This document shows, one piece after another, positions 51,424 through 60,428 of a stretch of DNA of 64,000 bases. Positions within the stretch are counted from its first letter, which is position 1, and the number at the start of each line of letters is the position of its first letter. The translations under genes were made by a program, and so were the position numbers. Under the pieces are notes generated by a model, which was not told the origin of the DNA, searched no databases, and worked only from the letters and a program-made list of their open reading frames with translations. Source of the DNA: Thermodesulfobacteriota bacterium (GTDB lineage Bacteria > Desulfobacterota_D > UBA1144 > Nemesobacterales > CSP1-2); the NCBI GenBank assembly GCA_035559815.1, contig DATMAT010000044.1, positions 1-64,000 of the forward strand, written 5' to 3'.

Positions 51424-54400
51424 CTATTCCTTTACGGTGCTGCCGCCCTCAAGAGGTCCTTCAAAAAACTTCTTATTAACAGGATCTCTCAGTGCGCCCT
51501 CAGCATTCACTAAATATGTGGAATTTACTATACGGCCTGAAACCCAATTATTTTTATAGTCTAGGACTATGAATTCAATCTCTATAAATGCGGCAACATT
51601 CTCTCCGTCAAGAATTGTAAAGTACTCGGCCGAAACCTTATTATTCTTCACCTTGTCTTTATCCCACCGCATGTACCATCCATATTTATCAAAGAGGCCC
51701 TCCCCTTCTGCCTTCTTTACAAGAGCGGCAATCTTATCCGTTTTCTCCGCTGTTTCAATAATCTGCCCAACTGCTTCTCCATGTTCTTTTTCCATAGTTT
51801 CAAACTTGATATCTCTTACCACCTCTTCAAGTTCCTTCCCGACATCGCTACCCTTAAATATGTCTGGATTCTGCTCCGCCTTTTTTAAGTCATCCTCACT
51901 GAGTTTGCTCATGATCTTGCCGATTTTTTGTATATCGCTAATCGTAAGCTTTGCACCCTCTTCAACACCTTTCGCTTCCAGCAGTTTTAACATCCGATTC
52001 ATCTTTTCGTCGCCATATTTATCATAGAGTTCTGCCAAGGCTTTTTGCTCCGGTGTGGGTTTGTCCGGGGCGCATTTCAACTCGCCTTTTCCAATTTCAC
52101 CGGGCGGAACATCTATTTTCGACGGAAGCAATATATCCAGCTCAGGCCCGGACAGAGGGATGATCTCTCTCAGCAGTTTGACAACCGCATCACTGATATT
52201 TTGAGGCAATTCTTTGAAGAATTTAATGGTGTTAAACAGAGGCCTGATCGCTTTTTCCTGAAACCAGCAAGACTTCACGACCGCCTCGATCAAGGCGGTC
52301 GTGAGCTTTTCAAAAGCCAGTTTAATGCAGCCGATAATAGGAGGAGATGCGCAGTGGAATAACCTTATGCCCCACTTCACAATGCTTATGATATCTCCTA
52401 CCGTTTTCAGCCCTTCCTTTATTTTGTTTAGGAATGTGATTTCGTCTTCATATTCTTTGAGATATTCATCCACCTTCGCATCAAATTGCCTGTGCAATCC
52501 ATCGGCAATGCCGGTTATTTTCTGAATCTCTGTTTTAAGGCCTTCAAAATTCTGCGTAAATTTTTCGGTCACAGACTCGCTAAAAACGTGCTTTGCGAGA
52601 GCCTCAGCCCCGGTCTTTAATCTCGTTGTTAGGTTCTGCGCAACCCTGCCGGCAATGATTTTCAGGAACTGCCTCATTAAACCGAATGCAACCTTGACCG
52701 CGGCCCCTACAGGCCCCGATCCAAAATCAAAAGACTTGGTTGATTCCCCAGGCACCTTATCGAACCGCTTCTTTAATTTTTCATAGGCTTCTACGATCTT
52801 AAGAAAAAGACCCCCAAAAGTAGCCCTTAACTTTCCAAACATACCGCCCCAATCTACCCAATGATTCAGTTTAGAAAGACCTTTGCCCGTCTTCTCTACC
52901 TCTTCAGAGATCGGGAGCTTGTGAGGAGATCTTTGATTTAATTCCACCAGGGCTGCATATACCGGAGCATTCCCTAATTTCTTTTTATCCGCCAGCAGCG
53001 CCTTCGTATCCTTTTTCCACGGGCCGTAGTGTTTGGTTTCCCAGTCCTTCAAATCGAAGCCACCACCCGGCTTCGGCTGACGTTGGATGGCGATGGAGCT
53101 GCTATGTCTGACATTATCCGCCACCAGCGAATAAAGCTTCCCAGATGCGGGAGGTCTGCGTAATGAGGAATCGTGCTTCTTTCGCAAATGGGGTATTACT
53201 TCAATGTTTAATCTATCTAACGCTTTACTAAGCTTTTCGCTTCCTTCCACTGAAGCAGGTGGCTTGTAAGGAAACCACTCGTACGACCATACACCTGGGC
53301 TTGGATCCTTATACACGTACAAAGCGCCACTGAGACCCGAGTCATAAACAACTTTTCTGTCACCCTCATAAACTGATAATGATTTCACCTCGTTGATTCC
53401 TTTCCCGGAAGGATATTCTAAGTCAGGTGGAATCCCTAAACTTTCGATCTCAGATAGGGTGCTGAGATTCCATGCTCTGGGCTTAGGACGGACTTTATCC
53501 GGATTTTTTTTGATAAAGTCGTTTACTTTACCCCTCGTTATAGTCAGTCCGCTTTTGTAATCGCTGATCTGTGCAGTCCCGAGGCTCGATTCTGCTGTTC
53601 CTCCAGGTTTTAAGTCACCAAGAAGAATCGATATCGGAGCAACATCTAGTCTGCAGATCTTCGCCTTACTACTACCTTCACATCCAAAGATCTCTACTGC
53701 AGGACCAACAGGTGCCGCCTCTTCAGAGTGAATGTATGATCCTCCACCCCACTGCAACTTCGTGTCTTCCTCCAAGAACGTAAAGCGGTCACCTTGGTAC
53801 CTGATACCAATCGTTCTTTCTGCTTTGTAGAAATCTGCAATCCCGAACTTTTCTATGTCCTTAGGTACCATTTTTTTGGCCCCAGGAATCGCAACCTCGA
53901 TAAAGAGATCATTATTCCTCTTGTCCTTGACAAACATGGGTAATACTTCGCTATGAATTTTTGTTCCCTTAACCAGAAATGGAGGTCCAAAAGTGTAGTA
54001 TCGCTGAATCCTGTACGCTCCAGTCTTGGGAATTGCCTTCAGACGATCTCGTTTACCCTGTAGAGCTGAAGTTATTTTCTTACTGCTTAGCCGTTGTGGA
54101 TTTTGCTGCAGCGTGTGAACCAATTCATGAGCAATTAGGGCATCCCCGTTAGTAGATCCGGGACTATATCGTCCAGGCCCAAAGTAGATATCATTACCAA
54201 CGGTAAAAGCTTGTGCCTGAATGGAGCTGGAGAGAGCGGCTGCTCTTTCGCTGCTATGAATACGGACGTCACTGAAATCAAGGCCAAATCTGGACTCCAT
54301 GAATTGCCGGGTATCATTCGGCAATGGGCTTCCACTGGCCTTCTCGGCATCGAGCTGTGCTTGAAAATCGGTTCCCGGTGTTTCTGTTTTGTCCCCTTCA

Positions 54401-55035
54401 GGCTTGGCTAATACTCCTTCTTTGTCTTCTAATTCAGTTTGCTTTTGGATTACAGGTGCAGACCAACCTGAAATCGGGTTGGTTTGAAGGACCTCTTCCT
54501 CCACTACTACCTCGATTTGCCGCTGGAGGAATAAATCCGCATGATCGGAAACTGTTTTAGTCTGGATCATTTCCTCTTCTTCCTCTCGCTCAGCTTGCCT
54601 TTGGATTAAAGACAAAGGTGTAACTTGACTGGATAGTGACTTTGCTTGAATAAATTCTCCTTTCTCCACTGGCTGCCTGTGCAACTCCTCCTTACACTCC
54701 GTACACATCCTCTGAAAACTCGGAAACTTGTCATACTCGGAAACTCGATTCCTCTGAGCCTCACTCAGACCGGGCATATGCAGTACCTGCTCCGCTACCC
54801 TATCCGCTTCCTGCTCATAAACATCTCCGGGCTGTCCAATAGCCAACTTGGCTTGAATCACACCTGATTTGAGCAATCCCTCCACTGCCTTATTGCCAAC
54901 GGTTCTTTGAAGAAACAGAATTTGATCAACGGGTGAATTTATAGCCTCAGAAAATGCAGTCCCTTTTGCCTGAGAAGGGGAGGTCTCAGTCTTTGATTCG
55001 CTTGTTGTGACAGTCGCTTTAGCCCTTTCTGCCAT
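51424..55035 (-). CDS. Large eCIS-core (DUF4157) protein, candidate effector
   Basis: A 1203-residue protein. It shares the leader with its neighbour (SPVDQILFLQRTVGNKAVEG, GQPGDVYEQEADRVAEQVL, one (T)ECKEE repeat unit). A linker of repeated QRQxExEEEE-x-(I/L)QT pieces follows. The DUF4157 domain (about 240-315) has FMESRFGLDFSDVRIHSS, AFTVGNDIYFGPGRYSPG and AHELVHTLQQ (H303). The 880 residues beyond include a mixed region to about 670, then long amphipathic and hydrophobic helices (about 720-960: FGLMRQFLKIIAGRVAQNL, ISIVKWGIRLFHCASPP) and a charged C-terminal domain. The helices could form a translocation or pore segment; no enzymatic motif is recognised. First of two adjacent eCIS-core genes. 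Confidence 0.72.
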   Translation of the reverse strand: MAERAKATVTTSESKTETSPSQAKGTAFSEAINSPVDQILFLQRTVGNKAVEGLLKSGVIQAKLAIGQPGDVYEQEADRVAEQVLHMPGLSEAQRNRVSEYDKFPSFQRMCTECKEELHRQPVEKGEFIQAKSLSSQVTPLSLIQRQAEREEEEEMIQTKTVSDHADLFLQRQIEVVVEEEVLQTNPISGWSAPVIQKQTELEDKEGVLAKPEGDKTETPGTDFQAQLDAEKASGSPLPNDTRQFMESRFGLDFSDVRIHSSERAAALSSSIQAQAFTVGNDIYFGPGRYSPGSTNGDALIAHELVHTLQQNPQRLSSKKITSALQGKRDRLKAIPKTGAYRIQRYYTFGPPFLVKGTKIHSEVLPMFVKDKRNNDLFIEVAIPGAKKMVPKDIEKFGIADFYKAERTIGIRYQGDRFTFLEEDTKLQWGGGSYIHSEEAAPVGPAVEIFGCEGSSKAKICRLDVAPISILLGDLKPGGTAESSLGTAQISDYKSGLTITRGKVNDFIKKNPDKVRPKPRAWNLSTLSEIESLGIPPDLEYPSGKGINEVKSLSVYEGDRKVVYDSGLSGALYVYKDPSPGVWSYEWFPYKPPASVEGSEKLSKALDRLNIEVIPHLRKKHDSSLRRPPASGKLYSLVADNVRHSSSIAIQRQPKPGGGFDLKDWETKHYGPWKKDTKALLADKKKLGNAPVYAALVELNQRSPHKLPISEEVEKTGKGLSKLNHWVDWGGMFGKLRATFGGLFLKIVEAYEKLKKRFDKVPGESTKSFDFGSGPVGAAVKVAFGLMRQFLKIIAGRVAQNLTTRLKTGAEALAKHVFSESVTEKFTQNFEGLKTEIQKITGIADGLHRQFDAKVDEYLKEYEDEITFLNKIKEGLKTVGDIISIVKWGIRLFHCASPPIIGCIKLAFEKLTTALIEAVVKSCWFQEKAIRPLFNTIKFFKELPQNISDAVVKLLREIIPLSGPELDILLPSKIDVPPGEIGKGELKCAPDKPTPEQKALAELYDKYGDEKMNRMLKLLEAKGVEEGAKLTISDIQKIGKIMSKLSEDDLKKAEQNPDIFKGSDVGKELEEVVRDIKFETMEKEHGEAVGQIIETAEKTDKIAALVKKAEGEGLFDKYGWYMRWDKDKVKNNKVSAEYFTILDGENVAAFIEIEFIVLDYKNNWVSGRIVNSTYLVNAEGALRDPVNKKFFEGPLEGGSTVKE

Positions 55036-55242
55036 TTTTAGTCCTATAGGCGAGGAGTCGGGGCGACCGGGCGGGTCGCCTCTACAGTTGTCCAGCGGAG
55101 TATAGGATAATAATCAGAGGGATGGTGTTTAGAAAATCATTCTCCGAAAGAACAGGGCGGGTGCAAGACCGCCCCTAGAATTTAGACAGACACATTTGTC
55201 ATCTATTCCTAGAAAAATAGGAATTATTCGTCTGGTCTCTCC
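55036..55242. repeat. Two G/C-rich hairpins between eCIS genes
   Basis: GGCGACC (55062-55068) pairs with GGTCGCC (55074-55080), and GGGCGG near 55156 pairs with CCGCCC near 55170 around GTGCAAGA. Arms end in CTCTAC or CCCCTAG, as in the GTAG-type palindrome family. They may attenuate transcription ahead of the DUF4157 genes. Confidence 0.5.
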
Positions 55243-56643
55243 TTATTTCTTCTCTAATTTGGTTATTCTACTTTCCAGTTTCTTAACAGTCTCATCGAAA
55301 CGAGATTGAAGTTCTACTCTTGCCTTTTCACTTTCCTTGAGTTGAGCCGAAAGCTCCTCTCTCACTGCTTTCTCCCTTTCCTGAATACGAGTTTGGAATT
55401 CGTCTCTGACTGTCTTCTCGACCTCTTTGATGCGATTCTGGAGTTCGGCTGTGTCGGGAACTTCCTCCGCCGGAACGTAGAACAGAACCTTTCCAGCCCT
55501 GTCGGTTACCAGGTCAACCTTCATCTTCGGTTCAATTTTCTCAACACTCATAGCCCTGCCCGCTACGTTAAAGGCATTAGCAGAGGAGAGAGAGATTGTC
55601 CTGTTGTAAGCAACGTCGTGTTTTCGCAATACTGTCTTAGCCTCGGCCTCCGTCATCCCTTTGACCTCGGTCATTCTTCTGAAAGCATCGACACGGGGTG
55701 AAGCTCCAGCTTCCTCGGGCAATCTTCTAAGCCTTTCCACAATGCTATCAAGAAGCTCGCATATAATAACGAAGGGGTTTTCCAAAAATTCAGCAATAGG
55801 AGGGAAAAATGAGCCGAGATAGTATTGCCAGAACATAGCAGTGATAACATAACGGCGTCCGTCGTTTATATCAATCATGTCTTGGCCAACCGTTGTGACC
55901 CGGCAATTAGTTTTCTTTAAATCTATAGATCCCAGGACTACATAAGCCTCTCCGTCACAACAACAGCAGGCTGGACAAGGATAAGGTTCTTCGCAGAAGG
56001 AATGATGGAAAGCCTCTAGGGCATTTTTTACACAGTCGATTCTTTTATCCGAGGGCTCTTTCGAACAGTCGCTGACCTTCTCAAAAAGTACATTCTTTGG
56101 TGTCACCGCATGGCAAGGGATTGTCTTTAGTAGCTTCACGCAGAAGCCCTCGCGAGTGCGGGAATACTCGCAAACCTTATCCTCACATCCGGCGCTTGGG
56201 CTATAGACAGGAACCGGGTCGGTGGGAACTTCGTTGTACTTGATGGCTACGTAATACTTGCATTCCTTATCATCCCTGTCTTTATCGGCGCATGGGTCCT
56301 TGTCTTTTGACGTATCGGGACAGATACAGGTTTCTTTTTTAAGGTCCAGTTCAAAATCCTCACAGACCAAAATTTCATTGCCGTGGCAATCGAGCGCCAT
56401 GCCCGGGGTAATGATTACTTTGGAGGATTTAGGATTCGTTTCTTTAATCCCCAATCCGCAAACCACACCCCATCCGTGGAGCATCCGGTTAAGCAATTTC
56501 CTCTTCTCATCGTGATATACCTGCTCCTCACGAAAGTCCCTGTCGGTAAGGAGCATTCCATGGAAGTAACGTGCTCTTTTAAAATTGTTATAGTCGCAGT
56601 TCTTGTCCTCGGAGCATCCTTCTTTTGTCTTATATGTGTCCAT
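55243..56643 (-). CDS. Cys-rich eCIS-locus protein with C-terminal coiled coil
   Basis: A 466-residue protein. The N-terminal domain has RARYFHGMLLTDRDFREEQV, LLNRMLHGWGVVCGLGI and PGMALDCHGNEILVCEDFEL, shared with the next gene upstream. It is rich in Cys, including five in CPACCCC near residue 226. Residues about 395-466 form a heptad-rich coiled coil (LQNRIKEVEKTVRDEF and following). Proteins with this N-terminal pattern occur in contractile-tail/eCIS loci of several phyla, without known function; a baseplate or spike accessory role is inferred. AAGGAGG precedes the ATG. Confidence 0.65.
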   Translation of the reverse strand: MDTYKTKEGCSEDKNCDYNNFKRARYFHGMLLTDRDFREEQVYHDEKRKLLNRMLHGWGVVCGLGIKETNPKSSKVIITPGMALDCHGNEILVCEDFELDLKKETCICPDTSKDKDPCADKDRDDKECKYYVAIKYNEVPTDPVPVYSPSAGCEDKVCEYSRTREGFCVKLLKTIPCHAVTPKNVLFEKVSDCSKEPSDKRIDCVKNALEAFHHSFCEEPYPCPACCCCDGEAYVVLGSIDLKKTNCRVTTVGQDMIDINDGRRYVITAMFWQYYLGSFFPPIAEFLENPFVIICELLDSIVERLRRLPEEAGASPRVDAFRRMTEVKGMTEAEAKTVLRKHDVAYNRTISLSSANAFNVAGRAMSVEKIEPKMKVDLVTDRAGKVLFYVPAEEVPDTAELQNRIKEVEKTVRDEFQTRIQEREKAVREELSAQLKESEKARVELQSRFDETVKKLESRITKLEKK

Positions 56644-56714
56644 TTTTTCCTCCTTGTATAAATTAGGGTATAGGGGTTAGGAATTAGGGTTTAAAAAATA
56701 CTAGACCCTGCACC

Positions 56715-58010
56715 CTAGCCTCCAGCCGCTTTCTTTTGCTCTTTCGCCTGCTCTGGTTTTGGTTCTACATAAAACCAGCTTTCAAAGTCACCGCCCTGAG
56801 TGCCGTTGCCGGAGGGCAACTTCCCCCCGATAAAATTCCCGTCCAGGGCTTTTGTCGGTTTACATTTTTCTTCAACACTCATGATAAAATCGCTCTTTAA
56901 AACAACTTTGAACTCTCCTCCCTTTTCTCGCACCCTCGAATAGCCAAGGTAAACATCGGCAATCCATTGAGAGGTAAATTTGAAAGTGGCCAGAGATTCT
57001 TTCGTTGGCTCGTCATATTTGTAGGAAACCTCGCCCGGAACATTCTCATACCGGTAATTCCCGGTGTCGGAATCCTCCATCCTGACCATGAATAGAAACG
57101 TATTCTCATCGATAGTGTTCTCATCCATCTTCCGGTCAAACCACACCTTTACCCCTTCGTTGTAGATTCCGTTCTTGAAATCCTCCCATTTTATCGTCGC
57201 ACCGTTTATTGTCGTCTCATTCTTCCAATTAACATCAATAACGTGAGGGGGGTCTCCGTGGTAGCAATTAATCAAGTCATAAAGCAGGTTATTGGTGTAG
57301 ACAAGCCTTCTGCCGGAGCACTCGTCTATCTCGATCGTATGGGGATTTTGCGGGTCTTCGGATTTTGAAATGGTTACGTATGCTAGGACAAGACAATGTT
57401 GGTCGTCGCACTCGGAGCATCCCTCTTTTAACTCATCGCAGAGGTAATGATGAACCGTCTTATCCTTGTGTTCGAGTGGACAGAGCTTGTCGCAACATTC
57501 TTCTTCGGCTTCCGGTCGAGGAATGACCCGTATTCTATAGCTGTCTCTAATCCGGTTGAACTCACCTCTCTCCTTCTGGTCGCAGGCTATCTGAGGAAGA
57601 CTCACCTGCTCCGTCTTACACTCGTAAAACTCGATGCAAATTACCAGTTTTCTTTCATCCTGTTCTTCCTTCTCTTTCTTCTTTTCCTTTTTGCAGCAGT
57701 CGCACTTCTCCGGAATCAGCGTGACCGTTTCCTCCTCACATACCAGGATCTCCCTTCCGCAACGGTCGATGGCAAAACCAGGCGAGACAATCACTTTATC
57801 CGGTTCTCCTTCTTTCAGCGCAACATCCAGTCCGCAGACCACTCCCCAACCACCGATCATTCTGTTAATCAGCCATCTTTTTTCGTTTAAATAGCACTGC
57901 TCCTGGAAAAAGTCCCTGACGGTCATTAATTTGCCGTAGTAATAGTTATTCCTCTCAAAATAGGGGATATTGCAAATGCCACATTCATGTCCTTTATCTT
58001 CTTTCTTCAT
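56715..58010 (-). CDS. Cys-rich eCIS-locus protein, paralogue with C-terminal beta domain
   Basis: A 431-residue paralogue of 55243-56643 over its first 100 residues: NNYYYGKLMTVRDFFQEQCY, LINRMIGGWGVVCGLDV and PGFAIDRCGREILVCEEETV. Many Cys (CDCCKKEKKK, EECCDKLC, EGCSECDDQHC) suggest disulphides or metal sites. The C-terminal part (about 270-400) is Ig-like beta (EGVKVWFDRKMDENTIDENT) instead of a coiled coil. AGGAGG precedes the ATG. It follows the tail protein gene at 94 bases and precedes its paralogue by 71 bases, so all are probably one transcript. Confidence 0.65.
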   Translation of the reverse strand: MKKEDKGHECGICNIPYFERNNYYYGKLMTVRDFFQEQCYLNEKRWLINRMIGGWGVVCGLDVALKEGEPDKVIVSPGFAIDRCGREILVCEEETVTLIPEKCDCCKKEKKKEKEEQDERKLVICIEFYECKTEQVSLPQIACDQKERGEFNRIRDSYRIRVIPRPEAEEECCDKLCPLEHKDKTVHHYLCDELKEGCSECDDQHCLVLAYVTISKSEDPQNPHTIEIDECSGRRLVYTNNLLYDLINCYHGDPPHVIDVNWKNETTINGATIKWEDFKNGIYNEGVKVWFDRKMDENTIDENTFLFMVRMEDSDTGNYRYENVPGEVSYKYDEPTKESLATFKFTSQWIADVYLGYSRVREKGGEFKVVLKSDFIMSVEEKCKPTKALDGNFIGGKLPSGNGTQGGDFESWFYVEPKPEQAKEQKKAAGG

Positions 58011-58104
58011 ATCGGCCTCCTCTGTTAAAAGAAAGTACCCTAGTGTCCGAGTTGCCGAGTTTTCGAGTAAACTTGGCTACTTGGATAGTTGCCTTCTCGG
58101 CACC

Positions 58105-60186
58105 TTAAATCAGTTCCGTATCTTTTTCCAACATCGAATGCTGTTCAACTCTTCCAGCTTTTTCTCCGCCCATTACTACGATATTCGACCCAATCCCAGC
58201 ATTGATCCCAAGGCGTAATGGCTCATAGTCCGCTACCTTAGTGCTTATTCCCACATAAGTACCGATTCCCACCATCGCTTCCCTTATTACACGGAGGTTG
58301 TAAATCGTATGGGCCGGTTTTTCTTCGTTTAAAATCCGTACCAGTCCTTTTTCATAAAAAGCAAATTCTTCAGGGGTAAGATCAAGTATGATTGTGAAGC
58401 GGTGAGCAATTTGTAAAAACGGGTCCTCCGGCATTTGAACGGTATCGCGGAGCGCTACCCGGCCCAGGATGGAATCATCTCCCAGGCGGAAGCCCCGAAT
58501 CGGGGTCTGTATGATTAGGCTATCCACGCCTAATTTAAAATTTCCGCCCAGGACAACCGGTTTCCCTATTCTCGAATACTCTATGATTAACGGGGTCTTC
58601 CCGGTGTATATCTCTATTAACCTTTGTATGCCAAGCGCCGTGCCCTTGAGTTTATAGAGCTCGGATGCTCTACGAATAAATTCCCGTTTCTTGCCCTCCG
58701 GCCAAGCCTCTTCTAGTCCAAAGTTAAGCCACGAGGCAAGCCAGGTGAGGAAGTTCTCCGGCGTCGTATCCGGGTCAAAGTATTTAAAGACAGCGCTTAT
58801 CTCAGTTTCCAGGCCGTAAAATACAGTCTCGAAGAGGGAGAGGAATCTCTCCAGGAATTCACTGCTAATCGGGTCTTCCTGGTACACGGCGGGAAGATAG
58901 CGTAGATATGAAATGCGAGGGTAATAAACCCGCATCTCCGTCACCGCCGGCCTGACCTTTTCATCGAATGTCGAGAGTGCCAGCTTCAGCCAGAGGAATC
59001 GTCCTGTCTTTTTCCTGAAGAGCATGTCTTTGGGATTCTTCTCTGGGCCTACCCAGGTTACTATCTGATTGTCTATGGAATCCGCCTTCTCCTCAGTTGA
59101 CTTGGCCGGGTCGGAGAGGATTTGATCGATTTTATCCCTCAAATTTTGGTCATCAGACGAGTAATAATAAACTTCGAGTAAAGTCTTAGGCGGCAAATCC
59201 ACTTTTAACTCCAGCCTATTCCACTGGCAATACTGAATGCCGCTGTCGAGGGTTTTTGAGTAGTAAACACCGGGTTCCTTCGTGAAAACATCCTGGGTTT
59301 TTAATAAAGCAATTCCCTGATTAGTGCTTGCATAAAGATTACCCTTCGAATCTGCAGCCAGTCCGTGGATTGTGCCGGTAAAGCCGGGGATTTGAATCTT
59401 TGCTACATGGCTTCCATCGGGGTCAAACTGATGAATAATTCCGGTCTTGCCGTCAACAACGAATATGTTTCCTTCTTTATCTGTAGTAACAACAGAAGGC
59501 ATGAAATCGTCGGATATATTCTTAAAGTCTCCGACAATTCCCAAGTACTCACCATCTCTCGTAAACCTAAGAAATCCATTATATCCTTTGTCTATCACAT
59601 ACAGGTTATTTTCCTTTCCTAGAGCCATTCCAACAGGCTCTTTTAGATACGATTGGCCAAAGCTTTTAATAAATCGGCCGCAGTTGTCGTACTCGATGAT
59701 TTGACCGGATTTTTTATCGAGGACGTAGGTATGTCCGCGTTCATCAACTCCTATATCAACAGGCGCTTCAAGGTTAATAACGTATTTGACCTGAAAATTC
59801 TCTCTAGAAAACCCTAACAGCCTGTGATTCCCGGGATCTAGGACCCAGAGCGTAAGGCTATCAATTATTATCTTCGTACCTTCTTTAATCTCCACGGTTT
59901 TGTCGCAAGAATCTGTGATAACCGTAATACGCTCAAGCCTTTTGGTTATGGGGTCGAATAGGTAAAGTTTTCCGCTATCTCTATCTATGAAATAGATCTG
60001 CCCGCACTCATCTATGGCAATCCCACCTGGATTTCCTATTCCATCCATACCTTGAATCCACTCTACGAAAGTCGGAACAGAGCAGACAGTTATGCCCCGG
60101 TCTTTTAGCCCTTCAAGGCGATAAAGCAGGCCGCTCTCCCACTGAGAAGTAGTCTTGAAAATCTGAGTCTTGAATTCTTCGGGCAT
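58105..60186 (-). CDS. eCIS tail protein (TIGR02242 type) fused to an N-terminal NHL-repeat propeller
   Basis: A 693-residue protein. Residues about 45-320 contain NHL-like repeats: NPGGIAIDECGQIYFIDRDS, DIGVDERGHTYVLDKKSG, PVGMALGKENNLYVIDKGYN and GLAADSKGNLYASTNQG, likely a beta-propeller. The C-terminal part (about 425-640) matches phage tail protein I / TIGR02242: RYLPAVYQEDPISSEFLERF, FLTWLASWLNFGLEEAWPEG and YKLKGTALGIQRLIEIYTG. In contractile systems this protein joins the baseplate wedge. The weak start site before ATG 60186 suggests translational coupling or an as yet unseen start. Confidence 0.8.
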   Translation of the reverse strand: MPEEFKTQIFKTTSQWESGLLYRLEGLKDRGITVCSVPTFVEWIQGMDGIGNPGGIAIDECGQIYFIDRDSGKLYLFDPITKRLERITVITDSCDKTVEIKEGTKIIIDSLTLWVLDPGNHRLLGFSRENFQVKYVINLEAPVDIGVDERGHTYVLDKKSGQIIEYDNCGRFIKSFGQSYLKEPVGMALGKENNLYVIDKGYNGFLRFTRDGEYLGIVGDFKNISDDFMPSVVTTDKEGNIFVVDGKTGIIHQFDPDGSHVAKIQIPGFTGTIHGLAADSKGNLYASTNQGIALLKTQDVFTKEPGVYYSKTLDSGIQYCQWNRLELKVDLPPKTLLEVYYYSSDDQNLRDKIDQILSDPAKSTEEKADSIDNQIVTWVGPEKNPKDMLFRKKTGRFLWLKLALSTFDEKVRPAVTEMRVYYPRISYLRYLPAVYQEDPISSEFLERFLSLFETVFYGLETEISAVFKYFDPDTTPENFLTWLASWLNFGLEEAWPEGKKREFIRRASELYKLKGTALGIQRLIEIYTGKTPLIIEYSRIGKPVVLGGNFKLGVDSLIIQTPIRGFRLGDDSILGRVALRDTVQMPEDPFLQIAHRFTIILDLTPEEFAFYEKGLVRILNEEKPAHTIYNLRVIREAMVGIGTYVGISTKVADYEPLRLGINAGIGSNIVVMGGEKAGRVEQHSMLEKDTELI

Positions 60187-60294
60187 GATTTTTTGTCCGT
60201 TTCTGTTTAGTCACGAATAAATAACGCAGGCTCGATATAACCTTGAGGATGGAAAATTAATCGATATTTCCTCCCCCCTTGCGGGGGAGGATTC

Positions 60295-60328
60295 AGTACG
60301 TGAGATACTAAAGGTTATCTCACGTACT
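60295..60328. repeat. 12-bp perfect hairpin between eCIS baseplate and tail genes
   Basis: AGTACGTGAGAT (60295-60306) pairs exactly with ATCTCACGTACT (60317-60328) across a 10-base loop. It is nested in a longer structure of CTCCCCCCTTGCGGGGGAGG before and GGTGGGG...CCCCAATCC after (60271-60385). Confidence 0.75.
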
Positions 60329-60428
60329 AAAGGTGGGGGGCTCTTCTTCCCCCAATCCCAGCTTTCCCCCGCTAGGGGGGAAGGAGAAAAACGTCTGAGA
60401 GTGATTCTTTATGTCAAGCTTACGTCCT

